A DNA stretch of 64,000 bases from Pedobacter panaciterrae. Its GTDB lineage: Bacteria; Bacteroidota; Bacteroidia; Sphingobacteriales; Sphingobacteriaceae. Made by a program: the position numbers and the translations under genes. Below the pieces are notes generated by a model. The model ran no database searches and was not told the DNA's origin. It saw only the letters and a list, made by a program, of their open reading frames with translations. How positions within the stretch are numbered: the first letter of the stretch is position 1; each line of letters starts with the position of its first letter. Positions 33,641-41,408 of this stretch are shown here, one piece after another. The stretch is taken from assembly GCF_001636695.1 (NCBI RefSeq), contig NZ_LGEL01000008.1, forward strand, positions 1 through 64,000, written 5' to 3'.

Positions 33641-35716
33641 TTATTTAGAGAGCGTAAACGAAATCGGTATGTTGTATTTTACCCTTACTTTTTGGCCTTG
33701 CTGAACTCCTGGTACCCACTTAGGACTTGCTTTTAAAACTCTTACAGCTTCCTCATCTGTGCCTCCGCCAAGTTTTCTGTCAACTTTGATGTCAGTTAAG
33801 GTGCCATCTTTTTCAACTACCATGGAAACAAATACTTTTCCCTGGATGTTTTTGTCTTGTGCTTCTTTGGGGTATTTAACTGTTTTCTTTAGAAATTCAT
33901 AGAACTTTTCCATGCCCCCCGGAAATGAAGGCTGCGTTTCCAATGAAACAAAGTCAAAAACCTTTTCATTATTTTGGGGCGCTGTTTGCGTATTTCCAGA
34001 ATTGGCCTGTTGTGGTGAAAGATGAAAGGCTATAGGTATATTGTATTTTACCCTTACTTTTTTATTGTTTTGAACTCCAGGAATCCATTTTGGGGATTCT
34101 TTGATCACTCTAACTGCCTCTTCATCAAGTCCGGAGCCAACCCCTCTCATTACTGTAATGTCTGATAATTCTCCATCTGTTTCAACAATAAAACTCAAAT
34201 AGACTTTGCCTTCTATACGGTTTTTTTGTGCCTCTTGAGGGTATTTAACGCTTTTCTTTAAATATTCGTAAAATTGTTGCATTCCTCCGGGAAATGATGG
34301 TTGTTGGTCTAAAGATACAAAATCGTATACCTTAGAATTATCGTTGTTTGATGATGAAGATTTTCCTACATACCCAATAACTACAACTTCATTTAATGCA
34401 ACGTAATCTTTTAATGCGGGAAGATTTTGATTCTTAAACTCTACTGGAACTGAAGGGGTAGTATCATAGCTTAGTTTAAATTGACTATTGATGGTATAAT
34501 TGCCATCTGGAATGCTTTTAAAATTTGGATAAGTGGAGATACATCTCTTTAATTCCTCATCGCATCCATAACCTAAAGCAGTGACTGTGTTTATGTCTTC
34601 TACTTTACCGTCTTTAACAATAAATCTGACCTGGGTATTGCCTTGTATATTTTTCTCTTGTGCAGCTGCAGGGTATCTGATTGTTCGTTTAAGATGATTG
34701 TAAAAATCTGTCCAGTCAGTATCTGCCTTGGTTTCGGTAGATTTGGTGATCGTTGCTGGTTTTAGCAGAACCTTTGGAGTGATACCTTGTTTATTAGCAT
34801 CTGTATTTATAGCATCTATTACAGCTTCCTTTACAACCTTTAAGGGTTCTTCTAATGGAATTTTTTCTGCTATTTTTTTAATTTCCTTGTTGTTTCTGAT
34901 TGTTGCCGAAGACATAATCAGGGCAACTGCAAACAGTGGAAGAAACATCCCGTATTTTAGTATTGCAGTTTTTCTGGATCTTTGTTTATGTAACATATAA
35001 ATTCTTTTTTTAATTAGTGATTTATTAAAAAAACTGTTTGTAAGTGCATTGGCAGGGACTCCAAATGCGCTGCTCAATAATAATAATGCATATTCTTCTT
35101 TATCTCCCTGGAAAGTTGCAGCTTCTTCATCAGCCAGATATTCGTGGATGTGTTTAACTGTAGCTTTATAAAAGTATATTACCGGATTAAGCCATGTGAT
35201 TATTCCCACTAGTTCGAAAAATAGTACATCGAGTGTGTGCCACTGTCGGATGTGAATTTCCTCGTGTTTTTGAATAGTTTGAACTTGAGGTAGGTTTTGG
35301 TCGATTACCTTTTTCTTAAAAAAGGAAAATGCTGATCCGCTTTTCTTCTTTCTTAGTAAAATCTGAACAGAGATAAGTTGGGCGATAAATCTGATACCGA
35401 AGAATAAGGCGCCAACCAGATAGATCATTACTAATATACTGCCAATGTTAAGCCTATTGGGATCATCTTTTATAACTGTCATTTGGGTAATGAAGTCATT
35501 TGTCTGAACCACTCCTGTATATACAGGTTGAACGGCAGGTTGAGTACTAAACCACTCGAACCGTATAAATGGGATGGCTAGCGAGAATATTCCGGCAGCA
35601 ACCAGATAAATTCTGTTTAGCAGGAAATAAGTTTCTTTGTCTAACAATAACTTATAAAAGCCATAAAATACTACTAAGTAAATATTGACTTGAAGGATGT
35701 AGTGTGCCCAGGTCAT
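33641..35716 (-). CDS. BlaR1-like M56 metallopeptidase with three TonB C-terminal domains
   Basis: Residues 1-115 hold membrane helices, followed by the M56 catalytic motif HEEIHIRQWH (His151, Glu152, His155) with the later acidic ligand region EYLADEEA (193-200) and another helix near 255-272. The periplasmic part has three TonB_C domains: 336-418, 478-566 and 602-690. The last two are near-duplicates (shared PSFPGGM, DEEAVRV, KVRVKYNIPI). Between domains 1 and 2 lies ALNEVVVIGY (440-449), like the sequence before a SusC plug. The gene overlaps blaI by 4 nt, so it is the sensor-protease partner of that repressor. The signal is unknown; beta-lactam sensing is not supported, since no penicillin-binding domain is seen. 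Confidence 0.9.
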   Translation of the reverse strand: MTWAHYILQVNIYLVVFYGFYKLLLDKETYFLLNRIYLVAAGIFSLAIPFIRFEWFSTQPAVQPVYTGVVQTNDFITQMTVIKDDPNRLNIGSILVMIYLVGALFFGIRFIAQLISVQILLRKKKSGSAFSFFKKKVIDQNLPQVQTIQKHEEIHIRQWHTLDVLFFELVGIITWLNPVIYFYKATVKHIHEYLADEEAATFQGDKEEYALLLLSSAFGVPANALTNSFFNKSLIKKRIYMLHKQRSRKTAILKYGMFLPLFAVALIMSSATIRNNKEIKKIAEKIPLEEPLKVVKEAVIDAINTDANKQGITPKVLLKPATITKSTETKADTDWTDFYNHLKRTIRYPAAAQEKNIQGNTQVRFIVKDGKVEDINTVTALGYGCDEELKRCISTYPNFKSIPDGNYTINSQFKLSYDTTPSVPVEFKNQNLPALKDYVALNEVVVIGYVGKSSSSNNDNSKVYDFVSLDQQPSFPGGMQQFYEYLKKSVKYPQEAQKNRIEGKVYLSFIVETDGELSDITVMRGVGSGLDEEAVRVIKESPKWIPGVQNNKKVRVKYNIPIAFHLSPQQANSGNTQTAPQNNEKVFDFVSLETQPSFPGGMEKFYEFLKKTVKYPKEAQDKNIQGKVFVSMVVEKDGTLTDIKVDRKLGGGTDEEAVRVLKASPKWVPGVQQGQKVRVKYNIPISFTLSK

Positions 35717-36090
35717 CTTGGTCTGTTTTTAATTTTGTTAATCATTTTAAGAATTTCGTCAACATCGCTTAGGTCAAGCTTCTCTTCTTTTACGAAGAAA
35801 GAAAACATGCTTTCTACGGAGTTTTCAAAGTAATTGCCCAGCAATTTCTCTGTAGCGTGACGTTTGTATTCTTCTTTACTGATCAAAGGGAAATATTTGT
35901 GAGCCTTACCAAAGGCCTCATGGTCAATGAATCCTTTTACTTCAAGTATCCGGATGATTGTAGAAACAGTATTGTATGCTGGTTTTGGCTCTGGCAGGAA
36001 ATCCATTACGTCTTTAACGAATCCCTTCTCTATCTGCCATAAAATCTGCATAATCTGCTCTTCTGCTTTTGTTAAATCTTTAATTTCCAT
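35713..36090 (-). CDS. BlaI/MecI/CopY-family transcriptional repressor
   Basis: This 125-residue winged-helix repressor has the family N-terminus LTKAEEQIMQILWQIEKGFVKDVMDFL, the recognition region YNTVSTIIRILEVKGFIDHEAFGKAHKYFPLISKEEY and a helical dimerisation tail. Such repressors are inactivated by cleavage when their M56 partner (the overlapping downstream gene) is activated. Two ACTAA-N4-TTAGT palindromes at 36153-36191 are its likely operators, so it probably represses its own operon and perhaps the divergent M28 peptidase gene. Confidence 0.93.
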   Translation of the reverse strand: MEIKDLTKAEEQIMQILWQIEKGFVKDVMDFLPEPKPAYNTVSTIIRILEVKGFIDHEAFGKAHKYFPLISKEEYKRHATEKLLGNYFENSVESMFSFFVKEEKLDLSDVDEILKMINKIKNRPR

Positions 36091-36152
36091 GAATAATTAG
36101 TTTAGTGTTTAGTGTGATTTTAGCCATACTTATACTGCGCAATATTTGTATA

Positions 36153-36191
36153 ACTAAAAACTTAGTATAAACTTAAAACTAATTATTTAGT
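36153..36191. promoter_or_regulatory. Two ACTAA-N4-TTAGT palindromes (candidate BlaI operators)
   Basis: Identical 5-bp arms separated by 4 bp occur at 36153-36166 and 36178-36191, 25 bp apart, in the gap between blaI (-) and the M28 peptidase gene (+). Three extra TTAGT half-sites lie near the blaI start (36097, 36102, 36109). BlaI/MecI sites in other phyla also consist of ACTA/TAGT-type dyads. Confidence 0.55.
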
Positions 36192-36259
36192 TTTCAAAAT
36201 ATTTATCGAAGAATTATTTTTTGAATCGTATCTTCCTCGTGATATTTATACCCTATGTT

Positions 36260-37615
36260 ATGATAAATAGAATACTTTGTTTCGCTCTGTTCCTTTTTCT
36301 TAGTTCTGCTGGCGCAAAAGCTCAGCAAGTGATTACAAAGGATCCTGCGATCAGTAAAATGGTTGATGATGTATCGGCCATTAATTTGGAAAGTCTGGTC
36401 AGGAAATTAGTTTCCTTTAATACCAGGCATACACTGAGTGATACGTTAAGTAAAAAGGTAGGGATAGGAGCCGCAAGGACCTGGATAAAATCAGAATTTG
36501 AGAAATATGGTGAAATGGCGGGAGGAAGGTTAAAGGTTTCTTATGATGCATTCACTCAGAAAGCAGACGGCAAGCGAATAATTAATCCTTCGGTGCTTAA
36601 AAATGTGGTAGCTGTTTTGCCTGGTACAGACCCGACTGATAAAAGGATTTTATTGGTATGTGGCCATTATGATTCAAGAGTTACTGATGTAATGAACGTT
36701 AAAGATTTTGCCCCGGGTGCAAATGACGATGCTTCAGGAGTAGCTGGCGTATTGGAAATGGCAAGGGTAATGAGTAAAAGTCAGTTTCGCAGCACTATAA
36801 TTTTTGTGGCGATGGTTGGCGAAGAGCAGGGACTCTATGGTGCTGCAAACCTGGCCAGACGAGCAAAAGAAGAAGGATGGAATGTTCATCTGGTAATGAA
36901 TAATGATATGATTGGTAATTCTTATGGAATGGAAACTGACATTAGGAATAATACAATGGTAAGGGTGTTTAGTGAAGGTGTTCCGGCTGCTGAAACTAAA
37001 GAAGAGGCTGCTATGCGCCAATCTATCGGAGCAGAAAATGATGGTATGGCAAGGCAAGCCTCCAGGTACATTAAGGAAGTTGGAGAGCGCTATGTAGACA
37101 ATCTTAATGTGAAATTGGTTTACAGAAGGGATAGATTTTTAAGGGGAGGGGATCATACACCATTTTCTCTTCAAGGCTTTACGGCAGTAAGAATAACCGA
37201 AATGAACGAGGATTTTAACAGACAGCATCAGGATATTAGAACCGAAAATGGATTTAAATATGGTGACTTGCCGGAATATGTTGACTATGGTTATCTGCAA
37301 AAAATAACCAGAATGAATCTGGCAGTGCTTTCAAACCTGGCTTCATCAGCAGGGGAGCCTGAAGAGGTAATTATGCTGACTTCAGCCCTTACTAATAAAA
37401 CAACGCTTAAGTGGAATGCTCCTAAGGGGAAACTTCCCTCAGGATATTATGTCTTAGTACGTGAAACTACTTCGCCAGTTTGGGAGAAGAAAATCCTTGT
37501 AAAGGATACTTCTGCAACTATTCCTTACTCAAAAGACAACTATTTTTTTGGGGTACAATCTACAGATGTAGAAGGGCATGAAAGTCTTATTGTTACACCC
37601 AGACCAGGTAAATAA
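36260..37615 (+). CDS. Secreted M28 family zinc aminopeptidase
   Basis: The start is placed at the ATG at 36260 (MINRILCFALFLFLSSAGAKAQQ), which opens a signal peptide; the frame extends to a TTG at 36221. The M28 metal ligands are visible in order: CGHYDSR (His, Asp), GANDDASGVAGVLEMARV (Asp), VGEEQGLYGA (catalytic Glu plus ligand), NNDMIGN (Asp) and GGDHTPF (His). The last 90 residues (about 365-451) look like a fibronectin-type domain. At 451 residues it fits secreted peptidases that use environmental peptides. It is divergent from blaI and may share its operators. Confidence 0.9.
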   Translation: MINRILCFALFLFLSSAGAKAQQVITKDPAISKMVDDVSAINLESLVRKLVSFNTRHTLSDTLSKKVGIGAARTWIKSEFEKYGEMAGGRLKVSYDAFTQKADGKRIINPSVLKNVVAVLPGTDPTDKRILLVCGHYDSRVTDVMNVKDFAPGANDDASGVAGVLEMARVMSKSQFRSTIIFVAMVGEEQGLYGAANLARRAKEEGWNVHLVMNNDMIGNSYGMETDIRNNTMVRVFSEGVPAAETKEEAAMRQSIGAENDGMARQASRYIKEVGERYVDNLNVKLVYRRDRFLRGGDHTPFSLQGFTAVRITEMNEDFNRQHQDIRTENGFKYGDLPEYVDYGYLQKITRMNLAVLSNLASSAGEPEEVIMLTSALTNKTTLKWNAPKGKLPSGYYVLVRETTSPVWEKKILVKDTSATIPYSKDNYFFGVQSTDVEGHESLIVTPRPGK

Positions 37616-37620
37616 AGAAA

Positions 37621-37641
37621 ATGGCGGTTTAGAACCGCCAT
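37621..37641 (-). terminator. Hairpin, probable minus-strand terminator
   Basis: ATGGCGGTT (37621-37629) pairs with AACCGCCAT (37633-37641) around a 3-nt loop. The U-rich tail (TTTTCTTTATTT) is on the minus strand, so it would end transcription of the small ORF at 37724-37900. On the plus strand the tail is poor, though the hairpin may still protect the M28 mRNA. Confidence 0.6.
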
Positions 37642-37723
37642 CTCTTACTATTAACTAAAACTAAACTTATTCTTTGTGGCGCATTAAACCCACTTTAATG
37701 CACCTATATGTAGGACCAATCTC

Positions 37724-37900
37724 TTATTTAGAGAAAGGGTTGCTTACTTTTACCAATTCGCTTTTAGTAACTGATGAAGATTTTAAAGCAACGTCTTCAT
37801 TATGGCTATTTGATATACTTGTGGCAAATGTTAAAATCATCATGATGAAAACAGGAACCAGTAAAAGTAAAAATGGCGATACGTTTGCTAACTTTTTCAT
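37724..37900 (-). CDS. Small single-pass membrane protein (58 aa), unknown
   Basis: From ATG 37900 the peptide reads MKKLANVSPFLLLLVPVFIM and continues through one hydrophobic helix (residues 9-29) to a polar tail ending KVSNPFSK. It is not recognised. Support comes from the Lys-Lys start followed by a clean helix, a terminator hairpin about 80 nt after the stop codon, and no competing gene on the other strand. The bases before the ATG (ACGATT) are the same as those before the VWA gene start, though this may be chance. It could also be a secreted peptide precursor. Confidence 0.45.
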   Translation of the reverse strand: MKKLANVSPFLLLLVPVFIMMILTFATSISNSHNEDVALKSSSVTKSELVKVSNPFSK

Positions 37901-38130
37901 AATCGTTTTGTTTTGATGAAACAAATAGAATAAATAAAAAAATGCTGCTAAAATCTTTTAGACCAAGTGCATATTATCCTAGATAAACGGTTAAAATGAA
38001 TAGTTTTGTGATTAGTTGTGCTATTTTGCGATTTGGTAGAAAAAAAATGCCAGTTCGTCGAAAGTGAACTGCTGAAGCAGGCAGATTAATTTATTTTGGA
38101 CTTATAAAATTTTGTTTAGTTATCGTTTAA

Positions 38131-39162
38131 ATGAAAAGTAGAAACTCTATTATTATCCATTTTCTGTTTTGGCTCTTTATTGTTTTGCTTGTAACTGTAT
38201 TGGTTATTTACAGTAAGGAACCAGTATCTTTCTACAAGCTTGCCGTAAACTATGGTTATTCAGGATTAATCAATATTTCCACGTTCTATATTAATTATAC
38301 ACTGTTAATTCCTTTATTGGTAAAAGAGAATAAGAGGTATGGTCTTTATATCATCTCTATTATTTTACTAATGGTGATGATGAGTTTTATCAAGACTGTT
38401 GTGGCCAGTTTACATGCTGATACTATTTTGCAGCACCTTGATAGTAATGGAGTTGTTGAATACAGGCCGATTGCCACTTATGCAATTAGCGCCCTGTTTA
38501 TTTCAGGCTTTTTTATAGTGGTAAGTTCTCTGCTTAAATTAGCAATAGACTGGTTTGGAAATGAGCGTACCCAGCGCAACCTGGAAAGTGAAAAGAAAGA
38601 AATGGAGCTGCAATTCTTAAAATCACAGCTGAACCCTCATTTTCTATTTAATTCCCTGAATAATATTTATTCCCTGGCTTATCAAAAATCTGATAAAACT
38701 GCTGATGCTATATTAAAGCTTTCGGAGATAATGCGTTATATGATCTATGAAAGTAATGATAGCTGGGTTTCGTTAAGTAAAGAAATTGAATACGTACAGA
38801 GTTTTATAGAACTGCAGAAGTTAAGATTTAAAGATGGGGCGGCTGTTGAGTTTACCATGAATGGCGAAATTGATAATCAGCAGATTGTGCCTTTAATATT
38901 GATATCTTTTGTTGAAAATGCTTTTAAGCATGGGGTAGCTAATGATCCTAAAAATCCAATTAAGATCAATATTATTGCCAATCAGAAGATATTACACTTC
39001 AGTATAACCAATAAAAAGAATAAATATAATAAGGATGAGATGGGGGGTGTTGGCTTGAACAATGTTGAACGCAGATTACAGTTACTTTATCCCGATAGGT
39101 ATAAATTAAATATCGTAAATTCGGCTACCCATTACACCAGTGAGTTAATGCTTGATATATGA
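38131..39162 (+). CDS. LytS-type sensor histidine kinase (His_kinase family)
   Basis: This 343-residue kinase has four membrane helices (about residues 8-27, 41-63, 71-93 and 115-137), a short coiled linker (ERTQRNLESEKKEMELQ) and the His_kinase motif QFLKSQLNPHFLFNSLNNIYSLA with His170. The ATPase part shows PLILISFVENAFKHGV and GVGLNNVERRLQLLYP. It lacks an extracellular sensor domain, which is usual for this Bacteroidota group. The start of its LytTR response regulator overlaps its stop codon by 4 nt. Confidence 0.93.
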   Translation: MKSRNSIIIHFLFWLFIVLLVTVLVIYSKEPVSFYKLAVNYGYSGLINISTFYINYTLLIPLLVKENKRYGLYIISIILLMVMMSFIKTVVASLHADTILQHLDSNGVVEYRPIATYAISALFISGFFIVVSSLLKLAIDWFGNERTQRNLESEKKEMELQFLKSQLNPHFLFNSLNNIYSLAYQKSDKTADAILKLSEIMRYMIYESNDSWVSLSKEIEYVQSFIELQKLRFKDGAAVEFTMNGEIDNQQIVPLILISFVENAFKHGVANDPKNPIKINIIANQKILHFSITNKKNKYNKDEMGGVGLNNVERRLQLLYPDRYKLNIVNSATHYTSELMLDI

Positions 39163-39905
39163 TAAAGTTAAAATGTATTGCGGTTGATGATGAACCATTA
39201 GCACTTGATATTATTGAGGACTACGTTTCTAAAGTTCCGTTTCTTGAACTAGTTAAACGGACGGAAAATGCTATTGAAGCTTTACAGCTTGTTCAGGCTG
39301 GAGGTATTGATCTTGTATTTTTAGATATCCAGATGCCAGAGCTTACTGGTATACAGTTTCTAAAAATAGCAAATGGAAAGGCTAATTACATTTTAACTAC
39401 CGCTTATTCTCAATATGCACTTGAAAGTTATGATCTTAATGTATCTGACTATTTGTTAAAGCCAATTGCATTTGACCGTTTTTATAAAGCAGTAGAAAAG
39501 GTGCATAATCAGGTTAAAATTTCTGAGCCTGCCCCTGTTCCTCAACCCATTGTAGCAGCTCCTTTACCGGCAGCAGCAAGCCCGATACAGGACTTTATTT
39601 TTGTGAAAACAGAGCATAAAATTCAGAAGATTCAGCTTGATGATATTCTTTATATAGAGGGCTTAAAAGATTATATCTCCATTTATACCAAAGCAGAACG
39701 TGTTATTACTTTACAGAATATGAAAAAGATGGATGAGACTTTGCCAAAAGGTCAATTCGTAAGGGTCCATAAGTCTTATATAATCTCACTTGATAAAATA
39801 GAGAGTATAGAACGAAGTCGTATTGCTATCTGTGGTAAAATTATTCCAATAGGAGATACCTATCGGGATGAATTTTTTAAGCACATTGACAATAAAAATA
39901 TTTAA
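39159..39905 (+). CDS. LytTR-family response regulator
   Basis: The receiver domain (residues 1-120) has the acidic pair VDDEP (Asp10, Asp11) and the phospho-acceptor Asp56 in LVFLDIQMPELTG. A proline/alanine-rich linker (about 125-145, PAPVPQPIVAAPLPAAA) leads to a LytTR DNA-binding domain (FIFVKTEHKIQKIQLDDILYIEGLKDYISIYT...FVRVHKSYIISLDKIE). It is cognate to the overlapping LytS-like kinase. Target genes cannot be inferred. Confidence 0.94.
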   Translation: MIKLKCIAVDDEPLALDIIEDYVSKVPFLELVKRTENAIEALQLVQAGGIDLVFLDIQMPELTGIQFLKIANGKANYILTTAYSQYALESYDLNVSDYLLKPIAFDRFYKAVEKVHNQVKISEPAPVPQPIVAAPLPAAASPIQDFIFVKTEHKIQKIQLDDILYIEGLKDYISIYTKAERVITLQNMKKMDETLPKGQFVRVHKSYIISLDKIESIERSRIAICGKIIPIGDTYRDEFFKHIDNKNI

Positions 39906-39924
39906 GAAAAAGTTATTCGGACTT

Positions 39925-40050
39925 TGTCATCTCGAACCGCAGGGAGAGATCTCTTGGTTGTGTATAGTTCAAGAGATCCCTCGTCGCTTTGCTTCCCTCG
40001 GGATGACGATCGCTTTGCTTCCCTTGGAATGACGATCGCGGGATGACGAA
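39925..40050. repeat. Intergenic palindromic element with 26-bp tandem repeat
   Basis: The element starts with GTCATCTCGAACCGCAGGGA at 39926. AGATCTCTTG pairs with CAAGAGATC across a short loop. A 26-bp unit (starting TCGCTTTGCTTCCCT and ending GATGACGA) then occurs at 39984-40009 and again at 40010-40035 with 2 differences. A third copy at 40036-40049 lacks the middle 12 bases. The ends GTCATC and GATGAC are complementary, so the whole can fold into one long hairpin. It is locally GC-rich compared with its surroundings and looks like a dispersed REP/MITE-like intergenic repeat. Confidence 0.75.
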
Positions 40051-40055
40051 TCATA

Positions 40056-40793
40056 TTAATTCTGCTTTAGCTTAGCTTTGATTGCATTTTCAGCGGCAAG
40101 AACCACTTCTTCAGGGTTCCTTCCGCCAGGTTCTATCGGGCTTAAAACTGTCCATTTCAGCTTTTCACCAAAACTCAAAGGATAAGATCCGTATTGTACC
40201 AGTTTCCATGAGTTTTCTATTGCGACAGGAACTATTAATGCATTGGGTATAACTTTTAATAATGTTGCAATACCACCCACCTGGAAGCTTTTTAGTTTGC
40301 CATCCTTTGCACGCGTACCTTCAGGAAAGATCATCGTAGACCATGTGTTTTCCTTCATTCTTCTACCGAGCTTTATGATCTCTGAAATAGCTTGCTTGCT
40401 GTCTTTGCGATCGATATTTGCACCACCTCCATATTTCAGGTTGAACGAAATGGAAGGAATGCCTTTAGTAAGTTCAATTTTAGAAATGAATTTAACATGG
40501 TACTTTCTCAGGAACCATATTAAAGCAGGAATATCATACATACTTTGATGGTTGGCAACAAAGATGATGGGCCTGTCTACAGGCAGGCTATGATCATTTT
40601 TAAATGTTACTGATGAGCCTAAGAATAAATCGCAGTAAGTAAGAAAGAAATTAAGTGCATCTACCGAAGCCTTATGAGCTTTATATCCAAACAAACGATA
40701 AGAAACCCATTGAATGGGTTGAAATATAATTAGTGTTAAAAAGAAAAACAGATAAAAGATAGGGCTAAAAATATAGCCAAAAAACTTATTCAT
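40056..40793 (-). CDS. plsC: 1-acyl-sn-glycerol-3-phosphate acyltransferase
   Basis: PlsC adds the second acyl chain in phosphatidic acid synthesis at the inner membrane. The catalytic HX4D motif is NHQSMYD (His82, Asp87), followed by the substrate-binding FPEGTRAKDGKLKSFQVGG and VPVAIENSW. An N-terminal hydrophobic region (residues 5-30) anchors it. The 245-residue length is normal. It is monocistronic as far as can be seen, with its own -7 element. Confidence 0.93.
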   Translation of the reverse strand: MNKFFGYIFSPIFYLFFFLTLIIFQPIQWVSYRLFGYKAHKASVDALNFFLTYCDLFLGSSVTFKNDHSLPVDRPIIFVANHQSMYDIPALIWFLRKYHVKFISKIELTKGIPSISFNLKYGGGANIDRKDSKQAISEIIKLGRRMKENTWSTMIFPEGTRAKDGKLKSFQVGGIATLLKVIPNALIVPVAIENSWKLVQYGSYPLSFGEKLKWTVLSPIEPGGRNPEEVVLAAENAIKAKLKQN

Positions 40794-40814
40794 AGTTTAT
40801 ACGGTAAAGTTGAA

Positions 40815-40822
40815 CAAAATTA
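40815..40822 (-). promoter_or_regulatory. -7 promoter element of plsC
   Basis: The minus strand reads TAATTTTG, a TAnnTTTG match, 21 nt before the plsC start codon. Confidence 0.5.
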
Positions 40823-40833
40823 CTGCATTTTGA

Positions 40834-41388
40834 TTATAAATGACCTTCCTGCAATAGAATTTTAGTTTTCAAAATTGCTGCTACACTCATGCTGTCGGTA
40901 ATTTCTCCATTAATCACCATCTGATAAGCCTCGTTAAATGGTAGCTTTTTTACCACAAGCTGTTCGGTTTCTTCTGGTGATGAAGTGCCTAATGTTAGCC
41001 CTTTCGCGATGTAAATGATCGCAAGTTCATCACTTACTGAGTTCGATAAATGCATCCGCTGAATTTCAATCCATTCGGTAGCTACAAGGCCCGTTTCTTC
41101 AATAAGTTCGCGTCTGGCACTATCTAAAGGATCAGCTAGAAGGGCTCCTCCGCCTTCAGGGATTTCCCAGCTATAGGCTTTTATAGGGAATCTGTATTGT
41201 CCAACCAGCCAGGTATTTAATTCTTCATCAAGTGGCAAAATTCCTATAGCGATGTTTTTGAAATGTACTTCGCCATAAATGCCTTTGCCACCTGAAGGAT
41301 TGATAACCTGATGTTCAGTTAAACCGATCCAGTTATTTTCATATATTTTATTGCTTTCGACGGTTTTCCATGGGTTTGTATTTTCCAT
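40834..41388 (-). CDS. NUDIX hydrolase (ADP-ribose pyrophosphatase-like)
   Basis: The start is set at the ATG at 41388 (MENTNPWKT), since the open frame only extends to a TTG at 41403. The NUDIX box lies in EGGGALLADPLDSARRELI followed by EETGL, so the REUxEExGU part is intact. The Glu expected before the X7 spacer is Ala, a deviation at a non-catalytic position. The general form (VESNKIYENNWIGLTEHQV...WLVGQYRFPI...WEIPEGGG) fits enzymes that clean up nucleoside-diphosphate sugars. It follows the beta-barrel receptor gene by 20 nt. Confidence 0.9.
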   Translation of the reverse strand: MENTNPWKTVESNKIYENNWIGLTEHQVINPSGGKGIYGEVHFKNIAIGILPLDEELNTWLVGQYRFPIKAYSWEIPEGGGALLADPLDSARRELIEETGLVATEWIEIQRMHLSNSVSDELAIIYIAKGLTLGTSSPEETEQLVVKKLPFNEAYQMVINGEITDSMSVAAILKTKILLQEGHL

Positions 41389-41408
41389 GTGTGCAATATA
41401 CAAATTAA

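Larger units (their letters stand above)
37616..38130. other. 515-nt intergenic region with hairpins and one small ORF
   Basis: This gap holds a hairpin at 37621-37641, a second 8-bp hairpin at 37681-37701 (GCATTAAA/TTTAATGC), and a 58-codon minus-strand ORF at 37724-37900. Two short adjacent inverted repeats lie near 38050-38083 (CAGTTC/GAACTG, then CTGC-TGAA-GCAG) just upstream of the LytS-like kinase. No known RNA family was recognised in the remainder. Confidence 0.6.

Noticed and set aside
33641-36090. Beta-lactam resistance operon
   Set aside because: There is a BlaI/M56 pair, but no beta-lactamase gene and no penicillin-binding domain in the M56 protein.
39984-40049. Tandem 26-bp units as a CRISPR array
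   Set aside because: The units are directly adjacent with no unique spacers, only 2.5 copies occur, and there are no cas genes.
40834-41388. NUDIX box with Ala for Glu as a sign of an inactive enzyme
   Set aside because: The catalytic REUxEExGU half is complete, and the changed position is not the metal-binding core.
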